A stretch of DNA of 64,000 nucleotides from Tetranychus cinnabarinus (Eukaryota > Arthropoda > Arachnida > Trombidiformes > Tetranychidae), in NCBI GenBank assembly GCA_022266195.1, contig WHVY01000006.1, forward strand, positions 2,604,001 through 2,668,000, read 5' to 3'. The notes under the pieces are model-generated. The model was given only the letters and a program-made list of their open reading frames with translations. It was not told the DNA's origin and ran no database searches. Position numbers and translations under genes: made by a program. This document shows positions 59,905-64,000 of the stretch, piece by piece (the first letter of the stretch is position 1; each line of letters opens with the position of its first letter).

Positions 59905-61383
59905 AAGGGTGTTACACTTAACAGCCTGCAAATGAAGGAGGTAACAAGAAAAATTTCGCTTACCTTAATCAAAAATATTTGTTGATATCACTGGAGATTA
60001 GAAGATGGTGAAAAATTAACAAAGATAATGAAGCACAAGCAACAGGAAACAACACCAAAACAAAACAAACACAAAAACAAGTTATTTAATATAATTAAAT
60101 TAAATTTAATTAAAGATCAAAAACAAAATGAGATCCGTATCGATCTGAGCATTTATCGATACGTTTCGAAAAATTTCTAATTGTATTGCTTAGCATTTCC
60201 CTGGTAACTGTTTTAAATTGGTCAACAATGGCTTTTTTCAATTCACTTTTATTACGAGGATTACTCGCTCTCACTTTGTCCTCAACATAGCCCCATAAGA
60301 AGTAGTCGAGGGGGTTGAGGTCAGGAGAGTTTGATGGCCAAGCGAAATCGGATCGTCGACTTATAATTTTGTCGTTAAAAAATCGCCTCAATAAAGTTAG
60401 AGTGTTGTCGGTGCAATGTGGTGTAGCGCCATCTTGTTGAAAAAAAACGCTACCAATATCGTCCTCGATTTCAGTCAACTCAGGAATGAAAAAGTTTTGA
60501 ATACAATCTTGATATGTCCATTGGTTTACATTCGAGGAGAAAAAATAAGGACCAATCAAACCATAGCTACTAAGAGCAGCCCAAACATGGACACTGTCAG
60601 GATGAGCAACTAATGGGTTGATAGTTGGATTTTCCGGTCTTGATGGTAACCAGGTACGATGGTTCTGTCGATTGATTCCTCCATACAATGTAAAAATCTT
60701 TTCATCTGAAAACCAGATTTTGTTTATGTTTATTTGGTGCAGCCTGATTGATTCCTTCACTCGGTAGCAAAAAAGAAACCTTCCATCCTTCTGTTCATCT
60801 GTTAATTTTTGACCCTCGAATGGTTTGTAAGGAAATAATTTGTTTTTGGTCCAAACCCGATGAACAGTAACATGACTACAATTCACTCGAGCTCCAGCCT
60901 TTCGCACTGACAGTGTTGGTTCATCACTAACAATTGCCATCAAATTATCTTCCTTTGGTGATCTTCGAGCTCTTTTCACCTTCCTTGTTTCAACTGAACC
61001 AGTTTCGTTAAATTTTTTCACCAGTTCCAGGATACTTTGCCTGCTCATTGGATTGAATCCTGACGCCACCAATTCAGAGTTGACCTGTTGACACCTTTCA
61101 CTGTCACTCTCATGAAACCGATAAACCATAAAAAAAGTAACTAACACTTTACTTCGATATTTACATTGGTCACTCATCTTCAATTTTGTTAATTTAAATT
61201 AAATACATGTGTTTTTGTGTTTGTTTTGTTTTGGTTAGTTTCCTGTTACTTGTGCCTCATTATCTTTGTAAATTTTTCACCATCTTCTAATCTCCAGTGA
61301 TATCAACAAATATTTTTGATTAAGGTAAGCGAAATTTTTCTTGTTACCTCCTTCATTTGCAGGCTGTTAAGTGTAACACCCTT
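59905..61383 (-). mobile_element. DD41D mariner-superfamily element 2 (1479 bp), apparently intact
   Basis: Terminal inverted repeats start AAGGGTGTTACACTTAACAG and extend about 175 bp; the first 110 or so bases match perfectly. TA is duplicated at 59903-59904 and 61384-61385. The first nine bases, AAGGGTGTT, are shared with element 1, while the rest of the repeats differ, so the two are separate families of one lineage. The intact transposase and near-identical repeats suggest recent activity. Confidence 0.95.
60110..61177 (-). CDS. DD41D (mariner superfamily) transposase, 355 aa, intact
   Basis: A full-length cut-and-paste transposase inside the element at 59905-61383. The ATG at 61177 begins MSDQCKYRSKV. 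The frame is also open two codons upstream, from a TTG, which I do not use. The N-terminal third has two helix-turn-helix-like segments (CQQVNSELVASGFNPMS and LSVRKAGARVNCSHVTVHR) that would bind the inverted repeats. The catalytic residues are in IWFSDEKIF, FQQDGATPHCT and SPDLNPLDYFLWG. The spacing from the second Asp to the third (the Asp of NPLD) is 41 residues, the DD41D class known from rosa-like elements. No stop or frameshift interrupts it. Confidence 0.93.
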   Translation of the reverse strand: MSDQCKYRSKVLVTFFMVYRFHESDSERCQQVNSELVASGFNPMSRQSILELVKKFNETGSVETRKVKRARRSPKEDNLMAIVSDEPTLSVRKAGARVNCSHVTVHRVWTKNKLFPYKPFEGQKLTDEQKDGRFLFCYRVKESIRLHQININKIWFSDEKIFTLYGGINRQNHRTWLPSRPENPTINPLVAHPDSVHVWAALSSYGLIGPYFFSSNVNQWTYQDCIQNFFIPELTEIEDDIGSVFFQQDGATPHCTDNTLTLLRRFFNDKIISRRSDFAWPSNSPDLNPLDYFLWGYVEDKVRASNPRNKSELKKAIVDQFKTVTREMLSNTIRNFSKRIDKCSDRYGSHFVFDL

Positions 61384-64000
61384 TATAATAATGAATGTTA
61401 ATTAAAGGAAAATAAGATGAAAAGGAAATGATAAGATAAATTGAGACTAAAAATTGTAACAATTAACGAGTCAATAACATTAGAGTGAATCAAAAATATG
61501 CAAACAAATACTCGACAAGACTATTGAAGTTGAAGTGATTGGCGCATTTTTTCATCCATTTTAAACTTTAAATTGAATAAAGAACGGAATTGAATTGATG
61601 ACAAAAAAAGGGTTGCAATAAACAATTGGATCAAGAGTCAACTATTCAATTTGCGGTAACAAATTGAACTCACAATGGTGAAGAAAAAAAAGAAGGAAGA
61701 AGATGATAATGATAAGGTTGTCAATGATGATGATGATGATATTGGTGTTGATGATTATCATTGAAACGTTGTCGTTGTCGATTCATGTTAAATCATATAT
61801 TCATTATGATTATTATTACTCTATTATATTATGATGATTAAAGATAAATAATATATAATAGATAAACTGATAAGGATGGTGAAGATGATGGCAATGAGAG
61901 ACATTCTAATGTCTATGATCTCTATGATGATTAGACTGGTGATGAAGAAAGATGAAAAGTTGGTAAGCTTGAAAAGAAGTAGATTAAATGTTTAATACAC
62001 ACTCCTCCCCTCAAACCACCCACTCCACTCTCTTCCTCCTCTTTTCCTTCTACTCTCTCTCTTTCTGCCTTCCATTTCTTATCTTTCATTTTTTTATATT
62101 AATTTATCTTCTTCTCTCTTAATCTTCATGGTCTTTACCGTTGCCCTGCCCTTTCTAATTTTCTGTCTCTCACCCTCTCTCTCCTTCTGTCTCTCTCTCT
62201 ATTCAGCTTGTTCATGATCATCTTACTACGTTCATCATCGTCAACTTTTGTCAAAATAATGGCTCAAAATAATTTCTTACACTTTTCTATTCTCCCTCCA
62301 TTTCTGTCCCTCTCTCATGTTTTCCTTCACTATTTTGCTTGTCTCTCTGTTGTTTTTTCATTTCTAATAATTATCACTAATATGTGATGTATTAATGACA
62401 ATTTATAAGCTCACTCTATGCTCACTTTGTCTCTATCTAACATTCATTCTGTCTCATCATCATCATCCATGTTGCAACAATAATCATCATCAACTATTAT
62501 CCTCTGTTTATCAACACTTTTTATCACCTTCTAACCATTGACGTTTTACCATAGATCCAACAGTGACATTAACCACCACAATTTTAGCATTTCAAACTGT
62601 TCACCAGCAATATTCCCTCCTTTTAAGGTGTTCACTGGACACCTGATTCATCCGAGATTTAAATAAACACGTCAAACTAATTTGATTAATTCCAATTGTT
62701 TTCCTTTCTTGTGCGTCTTGAATCTTTTTGAAGTTTAACAACGGTTATCCATCTAACGCATCAATCCACTTGCAAGTGAACCACCATTATCACACCTTTA
62801 CGCATTGCCATTCTTGAAAACCTATCCTGGATACTTGTGTCAGTGTATTTATGTTCATTTATAACCAAGATTACGCTCGTTTCCACCAAAAAAGTGTTAC
62901 TAAATTAACCAAAAGTGATTCAACAGCAACAAAACCAAAAACAATAGGACATCTTTCGTCGTCATTTTACTCTTGGATTGGATGAAAATTTTTACCAAAT
63001 ACTACACATGAGTGACAATTTATTCCTCCAATTAAACCATTAAATCTGTGAGTGGATAAAAATAAATACAAAGAGTAAGTAGATGTCATAAAATTAAAAA
63101 TAAAACTTACCTAAAACAGATTTCAAATTAAAAGTTTAACGGTTTTATGAAACAAAAAATGTTTAATCATTCAATGAGATTCCAATAAACTTTGACAAAA
63201 AAAACAGTCAACGCCATCTGTAGTGATTAAAAATCTAATCTCTTTCTTTTTTCTTTTTCTTCTAGACTTTGATTAGGAAAGAGAAATCGAAAGAGAAATG
63301 GATTTAATTACAATAGATGGCACTGACTCTTTTTTTTCAAAAAGCAAACCATTAAAGTTATTAACGACTTTTTACTTGTCTGTGAAAAAATTAAATTAGT
63401 TTATCATGTTAATTTATTTGTACAAATTAATAGTGAACTTTCACCTTGGATTACAACTGTTTAACTATCAAAGAATACATATTTTATGTAAATATTGATT
63501 CAAATTGGACTTATCTCTAGTACAGTGTTTAATAAACAAGCAAAACCTTGACCTGAAGCTTTCCCAGTCTCATTTTGATACCTGTTTATTTACCTTAAAC
63601 CCAATTACTATCTACAGTTTTAGGTAAACTAACACTGATTACCAGCTTTAATGTGAATAAATAATCAACTGTAATTTATAGCTGATTATCAGAAGAAATT
63701 GGAAGTTTTATAGTGATGATAATATTGTGCCAAATTGATTGTGTCTAAACATTATTGATACAGAAATAATAATTGCCTTGGTTTGCTGATTTTTATTTTT
63801 TGCTTTGCATGAACATTTTGTTTTTTCCCTTTGTTACAATTCAAGTGAATGAAGAAATAGATGAAGATGATAGAAAAAAGGTGCGATAATCATCACAATT
63901 ACAAGTCAACTATCAATTGAAAGACTCATCCTTGTAAAGTAACAAGAATGCAACTTGAAAAATCGGGCAAAGTAAAAAAGGAGAGAAACTGATTGATATT
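61384..64000. other. Intergenic or promoter-like region with low-complexity tracts, no gene seen
   Basis: GATGATGAT-rich sequence lies at about 61690-61960. It is followed by a 350-base pyrimidine-rich tract with CTCTCT runs (about 61995-62350), a common feature of arthropod promoters and 5' UTRs. An inverted repeat with GCCATCT ends lies at about 63205-63335. No open frame longer than a few dozen codons has coding character. A gene may start beyond the window. Confidence 0.5.
63205..63335. repeat. Short inverted repeat with GCCATCT ends
   Basis: Left arm AGTCAACGCCATCTGTAGTG and right arm, read inverted, AGTCAGTGCCATCTATTGTA. Each is followed by ATTAAA and a pyrimidine-rich stretch with TCTCTTTC. 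The arms span about 45 bases with mismatches. It may be a small MITE; flanking duplications were not clear. Confidence 0.45.

Noticed and set aside
1..64000. CRISPR arrays, operons, rRNA or tRNA genes
   Set aside because: I saw no spaced direct repeats, Shine-Dalgarno-led operons or recognisable RNA genes. A tRNA scan could still find a tRNA missed by eye.

Overview
The window is eukaryotic nuclear DNA. It is AT-rich, its genes are split by short GT-AG introns, polyadenylation signals are AATAAA, and it carries Tc1/mariner-type elements. The gene set (expanded white-like ABCG transporters, a TIMM9 chaperone, WDR3, a giant MAM/LDLa membrane protein, a small secreted peptide) fits an arthropod. 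A mite such as a spider mite is my best guess, but that is inference from gene content and compactness, not from a diagnostic marker.

Region 1 (1-36 kb) is a head-to-tail array of five ABCG half-transporter genes, all on the minus strand and all with the same exon layout. They are copy A (cut by the window start), B (5642-8558), C (13109-15996), D (23883-26752) and E (31654-35926). Splicing the exons by eye gives intact proteins of 674, 683, 682 and 686 residues for B-E. The copies are mosaics of each other: different exons group different copies. Their flanks are duplicated with them. Between A/B and B/C lie large imperfect palindromes built of a repeated unit of roughly 600 bases. Between C/D and D/E lie TA-flanked foldback elements, a decayed multi-frame coding region, a dUTPase domain with no visible start, and an LTR-like end with a tRNA-Pro-like primer-binding site. 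Intron 8 of copy E holds a DD41D mariner-family element with a one-base frameshift in its transposase.

Region 2 (38-56 kb) is ordinary plus-strand gene space: a two-exon gene for a 130-residue secreted, cysteine-free protein of unknown function; a seven-exon gene for a 2539-residue type I membrane protein with 12 MAM and 6 LDLa modules; TIMM9 (one exon); and WDR3/Utp12 (four exons, 948 residues).

Region 3 (56-64 kb) is AT-rich intergenic DNA. It contains a second DD41D element with an intact transposase and nearly identical long inverted repeats, then GAT-rich and pyrimidine-rich low-complexity tracts. The ABCG array and its repeats look like a fast-evolving detoxification/transport cluster shaped by duplication, gene conversion and transposition. 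The other genes look like conserved single-copy housekeeping or surface-protein genes.
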